This document shows, piece after piece, positions 1-8,670 of a stretch of DNA of 64,000 nucleotides. The first letter of the stretch is position 1. Each line of letters starts with the position of its first letter. A program made the translations under genes and the position numbers. Source of the stretch: Streptococcus pseudopneumoniae ATCC BAA-960 = CCUG 49455 (GTDB lineage Bacteria; Bacillota; Bacilli; Lactobacillales; Streptococcaceae). Under the pieces are notes generated by a model that saw nothing but the letters and a program-made list of their open reading frames with translations, was not told the DNA's origin and made no database searches. The DNA lies in assembly GCF_002087075.1 (NCBI RefSeq), contig NZ_MWSM01000027.1, forward strand, positions 1 through 64,000. The letters are read 5' to 3'.

Positions 1-41
1 CTATTTTTGAATGTTTGGAATGCTTTTTAAAACTAAATGAC

Positions 42-145
42 TATAAAATGAAATAAGAATAGGACAAATCGATCAGGACAGTCAAATCGATTTCTAACAA
101 TGTTTTAGAAGTAGAGGTGTACTATTATAGTTTCAATCTACTATA
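42..145 (-). repeat. RUP element
   Basis: This is a ~104-bp copy of the pneumococcal RUP repeat, in the opposite orientation to the copy at 50178-50284, to which it is nearly identical. The terminal sequence TCTACTATA at the right end and TATA at the left end fit the known RUP layout, with ends related to IS630-Spn1. It encodes no protein and lies beyond the terminator of the DUF1827 gene. Confidence 0.82.
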
Positions 146-146
146 T

Positions 147-196
147 AAAAACGCATAATAGCGAGTGTACAGTGTACCTCAATACTATGCGTTTTA
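147..196 (-). terminator. Terminator of the DUF1827 gene
   Basis: AAAACGCATA and TATGCGTTTT form the outer stem, with a further GTACAGTGTAC palindrome in the loop. Read leftwards it ends in a T-run, so it terminates the gene at 250-549. It abuts the RUP element. Confidence 0.75.
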
Positions 197-249
197 TTGT
201 GGGAAGACTTATTGGACTTTCGCTCAAGTAGAGTTTTTACTCAATTTCC

Positions 250-549
250 TCACTGGATTGGGATTGAAATTCCAATTAATTTCTCTGAGTAGAGTGTCTT
301 GATATTGGCTTCATCAATAGAGTTCTTATTAATTTTACGTTTCAAGAAAAATTCTTGAATGGTTTCGATTTCAGGCTCACGAATAGCACGGTGTTTGTTT
401 GAGATGAGGATTTCATAGTGAAGCGGCGCTTGGGTAAAAATAACATCTGTATTCCCTGCAGAATAAACCTCAACAAGGGTTGCATCGGTACTTTCTAGCT
501 GATTTTTTACAAGTTGCGAGTGTGAGTTTGTCGTATTGATAAGCTTCAT
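250..549 (-). CDS. DUF1827 family protein
   Basis: This is a 99-residue protein of a conserved streptococcal and lactococcal family of unknown function (DUF1827, from memory of the family). It is soluble, with no signal peptide or membrane segment, and has a mixed alpha/beta composition. The start is supported by GGAGG about 7 bases upstream, behind an extended -10 promoter (TGC-TATAAT). It is monocistronic, read leftwards, between a terminator and a BOX element. No function can be read from the sequence. Confidence 0.8.
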   Translation of the reverse strand: MKLINTTNSHSQLVKNQLESTDATLVEVYSAGNTDVIFTQAPLHYEILISNKHRAIREPEIETIQEFFLKRKINKNSIDEANIKTLYSEKLIGISIPIQ

Positions 550-575
550 AATATTTCCTCCGATTTTCTAATTCT

Positions 576-584
576 ATTATAGCA
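576..584 (-). promoter_or_regulatory. Extended -10 promoter of the DUF1827 gene
   Basis: On the minus strand the sequence reads TGCTATAAT, an extended -10 box about 30 bases before the start codon. No clear -35 is seen. Confidence 0.6.
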
Positions 585-611
585 CTTTTTGAATAAAGTC
601 GCTTGATTTAT

Positions 612-762
612 ACTCAATGAAAATCAAAGAGCGAACTAGGAAGCTAGCCGCAGGTTGCTCAAAACACAGTTTTGAGGTTGTAGATAAGACTGACGAAGTC
701 AGTGACCATATCTACGGTCAGGCGACGCTGACGTGGTTTGAAGAGATTTTCGAAGAGTATTA
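612..762. repeat. BOX element (A-B-C type)
   Basis: About 150 bp from TACTCAATGAAAATC to TTCGAAGAGTATTA, with boxC, boxB and boxA in order, nearly identical to the copy at 11467-11620. Its last three bases provide the stop codon of the adjacent Nudix gene. Confidence 0.9.
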
Positions 763-1227
763 GTCAATCTTATGCTGTTTTTTCCAAGATTGGATGGCCC
801 ATTTATGGCTACCACGTTTAAGATTTTGGATAGCCTCGTCAATAGGGAACCAGGCAATATGATTAAAGTCTTCTAGTGGATTTTGCACTTCTTTGAAAGA
901 AGTCGCTTCATAGAGGTGGGCAGGATTGTAGTAGTAGGTATCACGATGACGAGAGTAGAAGTATTCATCAGCCTGTCCATAATAGGTACCAATTTCAGCT
1001 GTGAAACCAAGCTCTTCAATCAATTCACGCTTTAGGGCTTCCTGATGATTTTCACCTGCTTCAATTTCGCCACCTGGTAGGAACCAAGCGCCATTAGGTG
1101 CTTGAATAAGAACAATTTGTTTTTGTTTAGCGTCAGGGATAACTGCATACACTCCATAGCGTGCAACATAGTCTGTATTTGCTTTTTTTTTCTCCGAAAG
1201 TTGGGTTTGCCATTGCATTTTCCTCAT
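760..1227 (-). CDS. Nudix hydrolase (MutT-like)
   Basis: This is a 155-residue Nudix pyrophosphatase that probably hydrolyses a nucleoside diphosphate derivative. The full Nudix box is present at about residues 52-74: GG-E-x-E-x-G-E, then RELIEELGF, matching GX5EX7REUXEEXGU. The substrate cannot be told from sequence. It is not obviously the mutX orthologue, because the neighbours are clpE and a BOX. The start is uncertain: the first ATG has no Shine-Dalgarno, while a second Met three codons later has GAGGA only 3 bases upstream. The stop codon TAA lies within the BOX element, so the end of the reading frame was probably set by the insertion. Confidence 0.85.
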   Translation of the reverse strand: MRKMQWQTQLSEKKKANTDYVARYGVYAVIPDAKQKQIVLIQAPNGAWFLPGGEIEAGENHQEALKRELIEELGFTAEIGTYYGQADEYFYSRHRDTYYYNPAHLYEATSFKEVQNPLEDFNHIAWFPIDEAIQNLKRGSHKWAIQSWKKQHKID

Positions 1228-1294
1228 TATCTAGTATCTTTATTATTATCATAATGGACAAAGGCAGAGCTGTCAAGAACTTATAGTTATTTTA

Positions 1295-1327
1295 GTAAAA
1301 AGAGCAGAAAATTTTCATTTTCTACTC
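1295..1327 (-). terminator. clpE terminator
   Basis: A hairpin GAGTAGAAAA / TTTTCTGCTC on the minus strand is followed by a run of Ts, just after the clpE stop codon. Confidence 0.75.
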
Positions 1328-1341
1328 CTTTTCTATAGGAT

Positions 1342-3600
1342 TTATACTTCTTTTTCATAAGTTTTTACTTCAACTTTTTTGGCAGACTTAATTTGAATGT
1401 TTCCCTTGCTAGTCAGAACTGCTTTGAGGTCTTTTTCGCTTGGATTTTCAAGGTAGTAGTCAGTGATTGCGTCCTCAATATAGTCTTGAATAGTCCGACG
1501 AAGTGGGCGTGCTCCCATTTTTGGATCATAACCTAGGTCAACCAGCTTTTCCTTGACCTTGTCAGTTACATCCAAATGAATGTTGTTGCTAGAGAGGCGC
1601 TTGTTAACATCTGCTAGCATGAGCTCGACAATCTGAAGGAGATTATCCTTGCTGAGAGCCTTAAATTCGATAATGCCATCAAAACGGTTCATAAACTCTG
1701 GGCTAAAGAAGTTGCCGAGTTCACCGAGAACAGAGTTGGTACGTCCTTCTCTAGTAGCCCCAAATCCAACGTTGGCTTCAGACTTACCTGTACCTGCATT
1801 TGAGGTCATGATAATGATGGCATCCTTGAAGCTAACGGTCCGTCCTTGCCCATCTGTCAAACGACCATCGTCCAAGACTTGTAGAAACATGTGCATAACA
1901 TCTGGGTGAGCTTTTTCCACTTCATCGAGAAGGATGAGAGAATATGGATTGCGGCGAACTTTTTCAGTTAATTGACCAGCCTCATCATAGCCAACATAAC
2001 CTGGAGGAGCGCCGACCAACTTAGCCACACTGTGTTTTTCCATGTATTCACTCATATCAAAGCGAATCATACTATCAGCAGAACCAAAGAGTTCGATAGC
2101 TAATTGTTTGGAAAGTTCTGTCTTACCGACCCCAGTTGGTCCGACAAAGAGGAAGCTTCCAATTGGACGGTTAGGCGTACCAAGACCGACACGATTACGG
2201 CGAATAGCCTTAGCAATCTTATCGACTGCATCATCTTGGCCAATAATATGAGACTTGAGATCTTCGGCTAGATGGATGAGTTGAGATTGTTCTTTCTCTT
2301 TTAAATCACCAACAGGGATGTTGGTTTTCTGTTCAATAATATGCTCAATGGTTTTTTCACTGATGATTGGAGTATCCTGGTCTGTGACCTTTTTCTTTTG
2401 CATTTCCTTATATTTGGCAATCTGGTCACGGAAGTAGGCGGCTTTTTCAAAATCTTCTTCTCGTGTAGCTTGAGACTTGAGATTTTCAGCCTCAATCAAG
2501 CGCTGATCAATGACTTTAGGGTCTACAAAATTCAAGGTCAAATTCATCTTAGAACCAGCTTCATCTAGGAGGTCAATGGCCTTGTCAGGTAAGAAGCGAT
2601 CTTGGATGTAACGATTGGAAAGAGTTGCAGCTGCTTCAATTGCAGCATCGGTATATTGAACGTGGTGGTAGTCTTCGTATTTCTTTTGAATCCCTTTGAG
2701 GATAGTGATTGTTTCTTCCACCGTTGGTTCATCAACCTTGACAGGCTGCATACGACGCTCGAGGGCAGCATCCTTTTCAATGATACGGTATTCATTGAGG
2801 GTAGTAGCGCCGACCAGTTGCAGTTCCCCACGAGCAAGGGCTGGCTTGAGGATATTTCCTGCGTCCATATTACCATCACTCGCAGAACCAGCACCGACAA
2901 TTTCATGGATTTCATCGATAAAGAGGATGATGTCCTCACGTTTGCGAATTTCTTCCATGAGTTTTTGCATGCGTTCTTCAAATTGTCCACGGATCCCCGT
3001 TCCTTGCACCAAGCTAACCACATCCAGACGGATGACTTGTTTGCCTTGGAGTTTATGTGGAACATCACCATCAACAATTTTCTGAGCTAGGCCTTCGACA
3101 ACGGCAGTTTTTCCGACACCCGGTTCACCGATAAGAACAGGATTATTCTTGGTTCTACGATTGAGAATCTCGATGACACGGATAATCTCATCGTCGCGCC
3201 CAATAACGGGGTCAATGTCTCCACGACGGGCAATCTCAGTTACGTTGATACCAAATTCTTCCAGCAGGCCTTTTTCTTGGCTTGCTGGTGGAGTTTGAGC
3301 AGAACCACGATTTTGGGAACCATAACCGCCGTTTCCACCGTAACCTCCACCTGATTGGGTTGGGGGAATAGGAGGAGTATTGCTAGAAGGTCTGAAATTG
3401 TTTAGGTCATTGAAAAAATCACCAAAGGGATCGAAGTCACGATTGTTCAGATCCGTCATACCTTTGAAGAGGCTATTGTTAGGATCTGTTTTGATAATCT
3501 TGTAGCAGTTTTGACAGAGGTCAATTTGTTTTTGTTTTCCATTGAGATTGGTGTAAAGATGAATTGTTGAGTCGTTGATTTTACAGTTTTGACAAAGCAT
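1342..3600 (-). CDS. clpE: ATP-dependent Clp protease ATP-binding subunit ClpE
   Basis: This is a 752-residue HSP100/Clp unfoldase that partners ClpP to degrade misfolded proteins during stress. Residues 1-35 form the zinc-binding domain typical of ClpE (C3, C6, C29, C32). A Gly/Pro/Ser-rich linker follows (about 70-110), then AAA+ domain 1 with Walker A GEPGVGKT (about 158-165), a central UVR-like segment ([11 protein letters not shown]), and AAA+ domain 2 with GPTGVGKT. The N-terminal zinc finger separates it from ClpC. A CtsR operator sits between its -10 box and the start codon, so heat-shock control is expected. Length and domain order are normal for the family. Confidence 0.97.
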   Translation of the reverse strand: MLCQNCKINDSTIHLYTNLNGKQKQIDLCQNCYKIIKTDPNNSLFKGMTDLNNRDFDPFGDFFNDLNNFRPSSNTPPIPPTQSGGGYGGNGGYGSQNRGSAQTPPASQEKGLLEEFGINVTEIARRGDIDPVIGRDDEIIRVIEILNRRTKNNPVLIGEPGVGKTAVVEGLAQKIVDGDVPHKLQGKQVIRLDVVSLVQGTGIRGQFEERMQKLMEEIRKREDIILFIDEIHEIVGAGSASDGNMDAGNILKPALARGELQLVGATTLNEYRIIEKDAALERRMQPVKVDEPTVEETITILKGIQKKYEDYHHVQYTDAAIEAAATLSNRYIQDRFLPDKAIDLLDEAGSKMNLTLNFVDPKVIDQRLIEAENLKSQATREEDFEKAAYFRDQIAKYKEMQKKKVTDQDTPIISEKTIEHIIEQKTNIPVGDLKEKEQSQLIHLAEDLKSHIIGQDDAVDKIAKAIRRNRVGLGTPNRPIGSFLFVGPTGVGKTELSKQLAIELFGSADSMIRFDMSEYMEKHSVAKLVGAPPGYVGYDEAGQLTEKVRRNPYSLILLDEVEKAHPDVMHMFLQVLDDGRLTDGQGRTVSFKDAIIIMTSNAGTGKSEANVGFGATREGRTNSVLGELGNFFSPEFMNRFDGIIEFKALSKDNLLQIVELMLADVNKRLSSNNIHLDVTDKVKEKLVDLGYDPKMGARPLRRTIQDYIEDAITDYYLENPSEKDLKAVLTSKGNIQIKSAKKVEVKTYEKEV

Positions 3601-3640
3601 ACATCTACCTCATTTCTTTCTTTATCCTGATCTGTTTAAA

Positions 3641-3698
3641 GGTCAAAAATAGTCAAATTCCTATACTCTCATTATAACAGGATTGGGGTGTAAAGCAA
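3641..3698 (-). promoter_or_regulatory. clpE promoter with CtsR operator
   Basis: The CtsR heptad repeat GGTCAAA-AAT-AGTCAAA is at 3641-3657 and matches the known consensus exactly. Upstream on the minus strand lie an extended -10 TGT-TATAAT (3671-3679) and a -35-like TTGCTT 16 bases further on. The operator therefore covers the start of the transcript, as expected for CtsR repression. Confidence 0.88.
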
Positions 3699-3756
3699 GT
3701 AAAAAGATTGCAGCTTTGAAAAGTTGTTGCAATGAAAATTTTTGTGAATTTGGACT

Positions 3757-3794
3757 ATAAAAAAATCCTATTTGTGAGACAAAAAGGATTTTGG
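3757..3794 (-). terminator. Terminator of the DUF1797 gene
   Basis: The AAAATCCT / AGGATTTT stem is followed on the minus strand by a run of seven Ts, downstream of the gene at 3830-4060. Confidence 0.75.
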
Positions 3795-3829
3795 TTAGAC
3801 ATGCAGGGACAATCCCAGCTTGTTTTAGA

Positions 3830-4060
3830 TTAGTAGAGAAGTTCGTAAATCTCCATTGCAATTAAGTCAATGCTATCAAACGTATACGTTTCGCGAGCTT
3901 CTACGTCACGAAGGGTAAAGATTGAGCCGTTTTCTTCGTCGTGGCTGTACGCAACTTCTGCAACAACAACTCCTTCGCGTTCAAAATTACGTTTTAAATT
4001 TCCGCCATCGTTTGCCATTGCTTCAAGGCGGTTGATGATTCTAACCAAATGTGATTCCAT
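3830..4060 (-). CDS. DUF1797 (YkuJ-like) family protein
   Basis: This is a 76-residue acidic protein resembling the Bacillus YkuJ family (DUF1797), whose function is unknown. There are no membrane segments. The start has a strong AAGGAG 7 bases upstream. It is monocistronic with its own terminator and is transcribed away from the amino acid transporter at 4251. Confidence 0.82.
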   Translation of the reverse strand: MESHLVRIINRLEAMANDGGNLKRNFEREGVVVAEVAYSHDEENGSIFTLRDVEARETYTFDSIDLIAMEIYELLY

Positions 4061-4187
4061 TTTGATTCTCCTTCATTTCTTATCGTTACTATTTTACCAT
4101 AAAGGAGGCCAACTTGACTAGAAAAAAACTAAGATTTCTCGCTAATTCTGCTAGTTTAAAGATTTTTAAATAAATTGGATAAAAGAT

Positions 4188-4216
4188 TTGAATTTTAATT
4201 CAATATACGTTATAAT
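4188..4216 (+). promoter_or_regulatory. Promoter with ARG box
   Basis: TTGAAT (4188-4193), a 17-base spacer and TATAAT (4211-4216) form a near-consensus promoter. The perfect 16-bp palindrome TTGAATTTTAATTCAA (4188-4203) overlaps the -35. It fits the ArgR/AhrC ARG-box consensus TGAAT-WWWW-ATTCA without mismatch, so arginine-dependent repression is likely. Confidence 0.72.
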
Positions 4217-4250
4217 CATACAGTATTCTATTTTAGAAAGCAGTGTGACT

Positions 4251-4934
4251 ATGAATTTTTCTTTTTTACCTAAGTATTTACCTTATTTTAACTATGGGGC
4301 TGTTGTGACGGTTCTTATTTCTATCTGTGTTGTCATTTTGGGAACCATTTTGGGGGTTGTCTTGGCTTTTGGGCAACGTTCAAAGTTTAAACCGCTTGTT
4401 TGGCTGGCCAACTTGTACGTTTGGATTTTCCGTGGGACACCTATGATGGTTCAGATTATGATTACCTTTGCTCTTATGCACATCAATGCTCCGACTATTC
4501 AGGTTGGGATTTTGGGTGTTGATCTTTCTCGTCTGATTCCAGGGATTTTGATTATTTCTATGAACAGTGGTGCTTATGTTTCTGAGACTGTTCGTGCTGG
4601 GATTAATGCGGTTCCTAAGGGGCAGTTAGAGGCGTCCTATTCTTTAGGGATTCGTCCTAAAAATGCGATGCGGTATGTGATTTTGCCACAAGCAATCAAA
4701 AATATTTTGCCAGCATTGGGGAACGAATTTATCACCATTATCAAGGACAGCTCCCTCTTATCAGCTATTGGGGTCATGGAGTTGTGGAATGGGGCTACAA
4801 CAGTTTCTACAACAACCTATCTACCTTTAACACCACTTTTATTTGCAGCATTTTACTACTTGATTATGACCTCTATTCTGACAGTAGCCTTGAAAGCTTT
4901 TGAAAAACATATGGGACAAGGAGATAAGAAATAA
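4251..4934 (+). CDS. artQ: Amino acid ABC transporter permease, probably arginine (ArtQ-like)
   Basis: This is an inner-membrane permease of the polar amino acid family (HisM/ArtQ type) with about five transmembrane segments. The EAA loop near residue 140 ([22 protein letters not shown], given here as a 22-residue span at about 137-158) contacts the ATPase. A start at 4251 is chosen because longer in-frame starts overlap the promoter. The stop codon overlaps the next ATG (TAATG). No substrate-binding protein is encoded nearby, so the pair must borrow one from elsewhere. The ARG box upstream suggests arginine as substrate, as reported for the pneumococcal artPQ pair; that assignment is inferred from memory. 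Confidence 0.8.
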   Translation: MNFSFLPKYLPYFNYGAVVTVLISICVVILGTILGVVLAFGQRSKFKPLVWLANLYVWIFRGTPMMVQIMITFALMHINAPTIQVGILGVDLSRLIPGILIISMNSGAYVSETVRAGINAVPKGQLEASYSLGIRPKNAMRYVILPQAIKNILPALGNEFITIIKDSSLLSAIGVMELWNGATTVSTTTYLPLTPLLFAAFYYLIMTSILTVALKAFEKHMGQGDKK

Positions 4935-5668
4935 TGACAGAAATCTTGATAAAAATTGAAAATTTACATAAATCTTTTGGAAAGAATGAAGTATTGAAGG
5001 GCATCAACCTCGAGATTAAAAGAGGAGAAGTTGTCGTTATCATCGGTCCTTCGGGGAGCGGGAAATCTACCTTGCTTCGCTCTATGAATTTGTTGGAGGA
5101 AGCAACCAAGGGGAAGGTTATCTTTGAGGGAGTCGATATTACGGACAAGAAGAATGACCTCTTTGCCATGCGTGAGAAGATGGGCATGGTTTTCCAACAA
5201 TTTAACCTCTTTCCTAATATGACTGTGATGGAAAATATTACCTTGTCACCTATCAAGACCAAAGGTGAAAGCAAGGCAGTTGCTGAGAAGAGAGCTCAAG
5301 AGCTGTTGGAAAAAGTTGGTTTGCCGGATAAGGCAGACGCTTATCCACAGAGTTTGTCAGGTGGGCAGCAGCAACGGATTGCTATCGCGCGTGGGTTGGC
5401 TATGGAACCAGATGTTTTACTCTTTGACGAGCCAACTTCAGCCTTGGATCCTGAAATGGTGGGTGAGGTATTGGCTGTTATGCAAGATCTAGCCAAGTCA
5501 GGAATGACCATGGTTATCGTAACACATGAGATGGGATTTGCCCGTGAGGTGGCAGATCGTGTCATCTTTATGGCAGACGGTGTGGTTGTTGAAGACGGAA
5601 TACCTGAACAGATTTTTGAACAAACCCAAGAACAACGGACTAAAGACTTCTTGAGTAAGGTTTTATAA
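4934..5668 (+). CDS. artP: Amino acid ABC transporter ATP-binding protein (ArtP-like)
   Basis: This 244-residue ATPase energises the preceding permease. It carries Walker [10 protein letters not shown], the signature LSGGQQQR, Walker [15 protein letters not shown] and the switch histidine in VTHEMGFA. This is the GlnQ/HisP/ArtP type for polar amino acids. Its ATG overlaps the permease stop, showing translational coupling. Together they lack a binding protein. The arginine assignment rests on the upstream ARG box rather than on the protein itself. Confidence 0.85.
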   Translation: MTEILIKIENLHKSFGKNEVLKGINLEIKRGEVVVIIGPSGSGKSTLLRSMNLLEEATKGKVIFEGVDITDKKNDLFAMREKMGMVFQQFNLFPNMTVMENITLSPIKTKGESKAVAEKRAQELLEKVGLPDKADAYPQSLSGGQQQRIAIARGLAMEPDVLLFDEPTSALDPEMVGEVLAVMQDLAKSGMTMVIVTHEMGFAREVADRVIFMADGVVVEDGIPEQIFEQTQEQRTKDFLSKVL

Positions 5669-5723
5669 TCTATTTTAAAATTTCAAGACAAGATTAGTGA
5701 AAAGCTCAACCAGAGATTTTTCT

Positions 5724-5791
5724 TATAGTTTGAAACTATAGGATAGCCTAGGAAATAAGTGTTAGGGGGTGCAGGCAGTTTTTGCTATAAT
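5724..5791 (+). promoter_or_regulatory. folD promoter with MET box
   Basis: The palindrome TATAGTTT-G-AAACTATA (5724-5740) matches the streptococcal MET box recognised by the LysR-type regulator MetR/MtaR (consensus recalled from comparative regulon work). It lies 42 bases upstream of an extended -10, TGC-TATAAT (5783-5791), the position expected for an activator. This places folD in the methionine regulon. Confidence 0.75.
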
Positions 5792-5821
5792 GGAAGATAT
5801 TTGAAAGAAAAGAGAAGTGAT

Positions 5822-6679
5822 ATGACACAGATCATTGATGGGAAAGCTTTAGCGGTCAAATTGCAGGGGCAATTGGCTGAAAAGACTGCAAAATTAAAGG
5901 AAGAAACAGGTCTAGTACCTGGTTTGGTAGTGATTTTGGTTGGGGATAATCCAGCCAGCCAAGTCTACGTTCGCAACAAGGAGAGGTCAGCTCTTGCGGC
6001 TGGTTTCCGTAGCGAAGTAGTGCGAGTTCCAGAGACCATTGCTCAAGAGGAATTGTTAGACCTGATTGCTAAATATAATCAGGATCCAGCTTGGCATGGG
6101 ATTTTGGTCCAGTTGCCATTACCAAAACACATTGATGAAGAGGCGGTTCTATTGTCTATTGATCCAGAAAAGGATGTGGATGGGTTCCATCCCTTAAACA
6201 TGGGGCGTCTCTGGTCTGGTCATCCAGTCATGATTCCTTCGACACCTGCAGGAATTATGGAAATGTTTCATGAATATGGGATTGAATTAGAAGGTAAAAA
6301 TGCGGTCGTCATCGGTCGTTCAAACATTGTTGGAAAACCCATGGCCCAGCTTCTTTTAGCCAAAAATGCAACAGTAACCTTGACCCATTCACGCACCCAT
6401 AATCTTGCCAAGGTGGCTGCTAAAGCAGATATTCTTGTAGTCGCAATCGGTCGTGCTAAGTTTGTGACTGCTGACTTTGTCAAACCAGGTGCGGTTGTCA
6501 TTGATGTCGGTATGAACCGCGATGAAAATGGGAAGCTCTGTGGAGATGTTGACTATGAGGCAGTTGCCCCACTTGCTAGCCACATCACACCAGTTCCTGG
6601 AGGTGTAGGCCCTATGACCATTACCATGCTAATGGAGCAAACTTATCAGGCAGCACTTCGGACATTGGATAGAAAATAA
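5822..6679 (+). CDS. folD: Bifunctional methylenetetrahydrofolate dehydrogenase/cyclohydrolase FolD
   Basis: This is a 285-residue cytosolic enzyme that interconverts 5,10-methylene-THF, 5,10-methenyl-THF and 10-formyl-THF with NADP. Family signatures are visible: SQVYVRNK with the catalytic lysine (about K56), the ILVQLPLP stretch, the Rossmann GRSNIVGKP segment and PGGVGPMT near the C-terminus. The ATG at 5822 follows GAGAAG and fits the usual length; an upstream extension overlaps the promoter. It is monocistronic with a strong terminator. The MET box upstream links one-carbon supply to methionine synthesis. Confidence 0.97.
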   Translation: MTQIIDGKALAVKLQGQLAEKTAKLKEETGLVPGLVVILVGDNPASQVYVRNKERSALAAGFRSEVVRVPETIAQEELLDLIAKYNQDPAWHGILVQLPLPKHIDEEAVLLSIDPEKDVDGFHPLNMGRLWSGHPVMIPSTPAGIMEMFHEYGIELEGKNAVVIGRSNIVGKPMAQLLLAKNATVTLTHSRTHNLAKVAAKADILVVAIGRAKFVTADFVKPGAVVIDVGMNRDENGKLCGDVDYEAVAPLASHITPVPGGVGPMTITMLMEQTYQAALRTLDRK

Positions 6680-6764
6680 GAGAAAAATCGCTGAAGAGAG
6701 TGTATTTTCTATAGCTATATCTGAAATGGCAGAAATGAGTATTAAATTTTAGATATAAGATTAC

Positions 6765-6790
6765 AAAAGGAGGTCTGCGCCTCCTTTTTG
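6765..6790 (+). terminator. folD terminator
   Basis: AAAAGGAGG and CCTCCTTTT form a perfect 9-bp stem with a 6-base loop and a T-run. A TATAAT for the next gene follows at once (6794-6799). Confidence 0.85.
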
Positions 6791-6819
6791 TTGTATAATA
6801 AAAGCGAGAGGAAAAAACG

Positions 6820-7692
6820 ATGAAAGTGATTGATCAAACTTTACTAGAAAAAGTTATTATTGAACGTTCTCGTACAAGTCATAAAGGAGACCATGGTCGT
6901 CTGCTGCTGCTTGGTGGCACTTATCCTTATGGAGGTGCTATCATTATGGCTGCACTAGCTGCTGTTAAGAGTGGTGCAGGATTGGTGACCGTTGGAACGG
7001 ACAGGGAAAATATTCCAGCTCTGCACAGCCATTTACCTGAGGCTATGGCATTTTCTCTTCAAGACAAGCAATTGTTAAAAGAGCAGTTGGAGAAGGCAGA
7101 AGTTGTCTTGCTGGGACCTGGTTTAGGAGACGATGCTTTTGGAGAAGATCTAGTCAAACAGGTCTTTGCTAGCTTAAAACAGAATCAGATTTTGATTGTA
7201 GATGGTGGTGCCCTGACCATTCTTGCTAGGACAAGTTTGTCGTTTCCGTCTAACCAGCTTATCCTAACTCCCCACCAAAAAGAATGGGAAAAGCTGTCTG
7301 GTATTGCTATTGAAAAGCAAAAGGAAGATGCAACAGCTAGTGCCCTGACTTCATTTCCTCAAGGAACAATTTTGGTGGAGAAAGGTCCGGCTACTCGTAT
7401 TTGGCAAGCTAGCCAATCTGATTATTACCAGTTACAGGTCGGCGGTCCCTATCAGGCGACTGGGGGGATGGGAGATACTCTTGCTGGAATGATTGCAGGA
7501 TTTGCAGGCCAATTCCGACAGGCCAGTCTCTACGAATGTGTGACGGTAGCGACCCATCTTCATTCAGCTATTGCCCAAGAACTAGCTCAAGAACAGTATG
7601 TGGTTTTGCCAACGGAGATTAGTAATTGTATTCCTAAAGTAATGAAAATTATTTGTCAACAAGAGAGGGTAAGCAAAGATAAACTTGTTTAA
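6820..7692 (+). CDS. nnrD: ADP-dependent NAD(P)H-hydrate dehydratase
   Basis: This is a 290-residue YjeF C-terminal-domain (ribokinase-like) enzyme that repairs hydrated NADH and NADPH using ADP or ATP. Visible motifs are GDHGRLLLLGG near the N-terminus, LGPGLG, the substrate loop TPHQKEW and the conserved GGMGDTLAGMIAG near residue 220. The epimerase (YjeF N) domain is absent, so this is the single-domain form. The start is preceded by GAGAGG and by TATAAT at 6794-6799. It stands alone between folD and rpiA. Confidence 0.9.
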   Translation: MKVIDQTLLEKVIIERSRTSHKGDHGRLLLLGGTYPYGGAIIMAALAAVKSGAGLVTVGTDRENIPALHSHLPEAMAFSLQDKQLLKEQLEKAEVVLLGPGLGDDAFGEDLVKQVFASLKQNQILIVDGGALTILARTSLSFPSNQLILTPHQKEWEKLSGIAIEKQKEDATASALTSFPQGTILVEKGPATRIWQASQSDYYQLQVGGPYQATGGMGDTLAGMIAGFAGQFRQASLYECVTVATHLHSAIAQELAQEQYVVLPTEISNCIPKVMKIICQQERVSKDKLV

Positions 7693-7916
7693 AATAGATA
7701 GATAAACCCACTTCCTTCTCTTAATTTATGATTCTTGAAATGCGCCTGCTTTAATGCTAAACTAGACGTATCAAAGTTAAGGTCTTGTTTTTGGAACTGG
7801 AAAGAGATGAACAAAGCAAATACATAAAAGATAAATTCATTTTTATTCGTTTTATAAAAATAAAATGCATGTTTTCAAAGAAAGATTGATAAAAAATGTA
7901 AATTTGATCTTTTTAC

Positions 7917-7945
7917 TTGAATAAAAAGCGATTTCATAGTAGAAT
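7917..7945 (+). promoter_or_regulatory. rpiA-deoB operon promoter
   Basis: TTGAAT (7917-7922), a 17-base spacer and TAGAAT (7940-7945) drive rpiA. The rest of the 280-base gap between the dehydratase gene and rpiA is AT-rich with nothing recognisable. Confidence 0.75.
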
Positions 7946-7973
7946 AAGAACTGAGAATGATGGAGGTAAATCG

Positions 7974-8657
7974 GTGGAAAATCTGAAGAAAATGGCAGGT
8001 ATCAAGGCTGCTGAGTTCGTGAGCGATGGAATGGTCGTTGGACTTGGAACAGGCTCGACTGCCTATTATTTTGTAGAAGAAATCGGTCGTCGTATCAAGG
8101 AAGAAGGATTGCAGATTACAGCTGTAACAACTTCTAGTGTGACCACTAAACAGGCAGAAGGCCTTAATATCCCGCTCAAGTCTATTGACCAAGTAGACTT
8201 TGTCGATGTGACGGTTGATGGCGCGGATGAAGTGGATAGTCAGTTTAACGGAATCAAAGGCGGTGGTGGTGCCCTTCTCATGGAAAAGGTGGTCGCAACA
8301 CCATCAAAAGAATACATTTGGGTGGTGGATGAAAGCAAGCTGGTCGAAAAACTAGGTGCTTTTAAATTGCCAGTAGAAGTGGTTCAGTATGGCGCAGAAC
8401 AAGTCTTTCGTCGTTTTGAGCGAGCTGGCTACAAACCAAGTTTCCGTGAAAAAGACGGCCAACGTTTTGTGACGGATATGCAGAATTTTATCATTGACCT
8501 CGCCTTGGATGTCATTGAAAATCCAATTGCTTTTGGACAAGAATTGGACCATGTCGTTGGTGTTGTGGAGCATGGTTTATTCAACCAAATGGTGGATAAG
8601 GTAATCGTTGCTGGACGAGATGGAGTTCAGATTTCAACTTCAAAAAAAGGAAAATAG
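7974..8657 (+). CDS. rpiA: Ribose-5-phosphate isomerase A
   Basis: This 227-residue enzyme interconverts ribose-5-phosphate and ribulose-5-phosphate. Conserved RpiA segments are [14 protein letters not shown], the catalytic region DGADEVD and [10 protein letters not shown]. The GTG at 7974 is chosen because GGAGG lies 7 bases upstream and the family begins a few residues before [12 protein letters not shown]. It heads an operon with deoB, a DUF1697 gene and punA, which recycle nucleoside pentoses. The promoter carries TTGAAT-17-TAGAAT. Confidence 0.96.
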   Translation: MENLKKMAGIKAAEFVSDGMVVGLGTGSTAYYFVEEIGRRIKEEGLQITAVTTSSVTTKQAEGLNIPLKSIDQVDFVDVTVDGADEVDSQFNGIKGGGGALLMEKVVATPSKEYIWVVDESKLVEKLGAFKLPVEVVQYGAEQVFRRFERAGYKPSFREKDGQRFVTDMQNFIIDLALDVIENPIAFGQELDHVVGVVEHGLFNQMVDKVIVAGRDGVQISTSKKGK

Positions 8658-8670
8658 AAGGGGGCATAAG

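Noticed and set aside
2565-3090. Long frames on both strands inside clpE
   Set aside because: They overlap a well-supported gene in another frame and lack ribosome binding sites; they are codon-bias shadows.
3661-3861. Minus-strand frame downstream of the DUF1797 gene
   Set aside because: It spans the DUF1797 terminator and clpE promoter region and overlaps the end of a real gene.
4188-4250. Upstream TTG start for the amino acid permease
   Set aside because: It lies on the -35 box and before the transcription start of a consensus promoter.
7925-7941. cre-like sequence AAAAAGCGATTTCAT between -35 and -10 of rpiA
   Set aside because: The two most conserved 5-prime bases (TG) are missing, so CcpA binding is doubtful.
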